From: Rhodobacterales bacterium UBA7416
GTDB taxonomy: Bacteria > Pseudomonadota > Alphaproteobacteria > Rhodobacterales > Rhodobacteraceae
Assembly: GCA_002469545.1 (NCBI GenBank)
Contig: DKMK01000115.1
Span: forward strand, 1 to 23,848
DNA: 23,848 nt
Direction of reading: 5' to 3'
Shown here piece after piece: positions 22,946 to 23,848 of the stretch. The notes below the pieces were generated by a model, which was given only the letters and a program-made list of their open reading frames with translations, had not been told where the DNA came from and made no database searches. The position numbers were made by a program, and so were the translations under genes. The first letter of the stretch is position 1. Every line of letters starts with the position of its first letter.

Positions 22946-23371
22946 TTATGAGATGAGACGTGGAATTTCGATTTTAGGGCATCGGTTTTGCACCATTTTA
23001 AACCCATACCCTGTGGCCAATTCCAATGCTTCGTCGCTGATCACATCCAATTGAGTCCAGATGTATTTCAAGTTTGGCATCAGATGTTCATGTGCTTGTT
23101 TCACAATTTCAGGAACGGCATCGGAACGGCGAAAAATATCTAATGCGTCAATTTTGATGGATTTGGGGATGTCGGCCAAGCTGGCGTAAACAGTTTCGCC
23201 TTGCCACTCTTTGCCGGCTGAACCCGGGTTGATGGGGATGACGCAGTAGCCATGAGAAATTAAATATTCCGAAACATAGTATGAAGGGCGCGCAGGGTTC
23301 ATTGACGCACCAACACAGGCGAAGGTTTTGGTTTTGTTGAATATCTCGCGGATTGTAGAGTCTGTGTCCAT
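22946..23371 (-). CDS. CoA-binding protein (YccU family)
   Basis: This 141-residue cytosolic protein has a CoA-binding Rossmann fold. The first strand and turn read TFACVGASMNPARPSYYVSEYL, then GYCVIPINPGSAGKEWQGETVYASLADIP, and DALDIFRRSDAVPEIVKQA, all typical of the CoA_binding_2 (YccU) family. The ending YGFKMVQNRCPKIEIPRL is the usual C-terminal motif with a conserved cysteine. These proteins resemble the CoA-binding domain of succinyl-CoA synthetase, but their role is not settled. There is no Shine-Dalgarno sequence; the promoter is placed so that the transcript would begin at the ATG. Confidence 0.93.
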   Translation of the reverse strand: MDTDSTIREIFNKTKTFACVGASMNPARPSYYVSEYLISHGYCVIPINPGSAGKEWQGETVYASLADIPKSIKIDALDIFRRSDAVPEIVKQAHEHLMPNLKYIWTQLDVISDEALELATGYGFKMVQNRCPKIEIPRLIS

Positions 23372-23377
23372 ATGCGT

Positions 23378-23406
23378 ATCTTAGTTTGGAGTTATGCGGA
23401 TGACAA
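23378..23406 (-). promoter_or_regulatory. Predicted promoter of the CoA-binding protein gene (leaderless)
   Basis: On the minus strand TTGTCA and TAAGAT are separated by exactly 17 nt. The -10 box ends 7 nt before the ATG at 23371, so the predicted start point is the A of the start codon or the base before it. The -35 box overlaps the T tract of the preceding terminator. Confidence 0.5.
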
Positions 23407-23434
23407 AGAAAAAGCGTCTGACAATGTCAGACGC
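23405..23434 (-). terminator. Rho-independent terminator after the YHS gene
   Basis: On the minus strand GCGTCTGAC pairs perfectly with GTCAGACGC around a 3-nt loop and is followed by TTTTTCTTT. It closes the transcript of the YHS gene, which ends at 23531. The space 23435-23530 between them shows no gene. Confidence 0.9.
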
Positions 23435-23530
23435 CAAGTGTGGAACGAGGGACAGTTAAAGTGGCGAGAGTTCCATCTTCGCCGGTAGTATTGATATAGT
23501 AACGAATTATTCAATTTTAAGAGGTGTTCT

Positions 23531-23848
23531 TTAATTTAGGACATCCGGCCAGTTTTTGTTGGCACGTGCGATGTTGCCGGGGATATCAAGTTTCCACAAT
23601 GCGCGGACTTCTGTGTTGAAATTCAAGTATAACTTTCCTTCCACAATGGTCCATGCATCAGGTTCGGTTTTTGCTGTGGCACCTTTGGATACCGCATAGG
23701 CGCAATAACCACCGTATTGTGGTGCATAACGTTCTGGGTCAGCGCCAAAGGTAGCTTTGTTTTCTGCGCTAGAGAACAAGAATGTAGCGCCTTGGTACAT
23801 TGCTGAATGTTCGATCGAACCTGCAACTGGTTTTGCCATTTCAAAATA
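23531..23848 (-). CDS. YHS domain-containing protein, 5' partial
   Basis: The frame stays open to the right edge, reading Tyr-Phe-Glu before the internal ATG at 23839, so the start is outside the window. In homologues this is the DPVAYF motif followed by a region like the one here (KPVAGSIEHSAMYQGATFLFSSAENKATF). ADPERYAPQYGGYCAYAVSKG is the conserved centre, and AWTIVEGKLYLNFN, DIPGNIARANKNWP the end. Such proteins are usually secreted or periplasmic with a signal peptide, which here would lie beyond the edge. Some YHS proteins bind metals, but the role is not established. A strong terminator follows the gene. Confidence 0.9.
   Translation of the reverse strand, partial: YFEMAKPVAGSIEHSAMYQGATFLFSSAENKATFGADPERYAPQYGGYCAYAVSKGATAKTEPDAWTIVEGKLYLNFNTEVRALWKLDIPGNIARANKNWPDVLN

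Noticed and set aside
1..23848. Mobile elements, CRISPR arrays, toxin-antitoxin or defence systems
   Set aside because: I saw no transposase, integrase, direct-repeat array or toxin-antitoxin-like pair; gene content and codon use look uniform and housekeeping.

Overview
The window looks like a core-genome stretch of an alphaproteobacterium, most likely a Rhodobacterales (Roseobacter-group) lineage with modest G+C. The reasons are a tRNA-His of the alphaproteobacterial type lacking G-1, 6S RNA directly upstream of 5-formyltetrahydrofolate cyclo-ligase, MmcB, the PntA/PntB transhydrogenase, and several protein families I know from Rhodobacteraceae (a SPOR protein with a distinctive cysteine-containing N-terminus, the YedE/DUF6691 pair, and a GspC/PilP-like C-terminal protein). 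There is no phage, insertion sequence, CRISPR array or integron. Family assignments come from reading motifs, not from a search.

Layout. 1-1603: the 3' end of an H-NOX-associated diguanylate cyclase, tRNA-His on the minus strand, a small acidic protein, and MmcB convergent with it. 1631-4027: a large glycosyltransferase on the minus strand. 4190-8547: 6S RNA, then a plus-strand run of 5-FCL, a YmdB-type phosphodiesterase, an EamA transporter and an SLC13-type permease. 8623-10258: yebC with a translationally coupled fatty acid desaturase. 10275-11116: a YeeE/YedE sulfur-transport pair on the minus strand. 11377-14334: pntA-pntB, closed by a strong terminator. 14364-15506: a minus-strand group in which an alpha/beta hydrolase is flanked by two tiny related membrane proteins. 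15656-18272: an unknown small protein, a non-coding region with a candidate structured RNA, and prpE. 18393-21150: a SPOR-domain periplasmic protein and MgtE. 21155-22731: a GspC/PilP-like membrane protein that appears frameshifted. 22946-23848: a CoA-binding protein and a partial YHS protein.

Functionally this is housekeeping: one-carbon metabolism and 6S control of RNA polymerase, NADPH supply (Pnt), propionate activation (PrpE), Mg2+ and anion transport, sulfur-compound uptake, envelope proteins and DNA repair. I see no large new gene cluster.

The observations I think are new or least described are small. They are the paralogous 28- and 30-residue membrane proteins flanking the hydrolase; a candidate sRNA at 16158-16259 with a 12-bp closing stem and two hairpins showing C-rich loops; a one-base frameshift splitting the GspC-like gene; candidate ScfR-type operators 52 bp apart before prpE; and promoters placed so that yccU-like and mmcB mRNAs would be leaderless.
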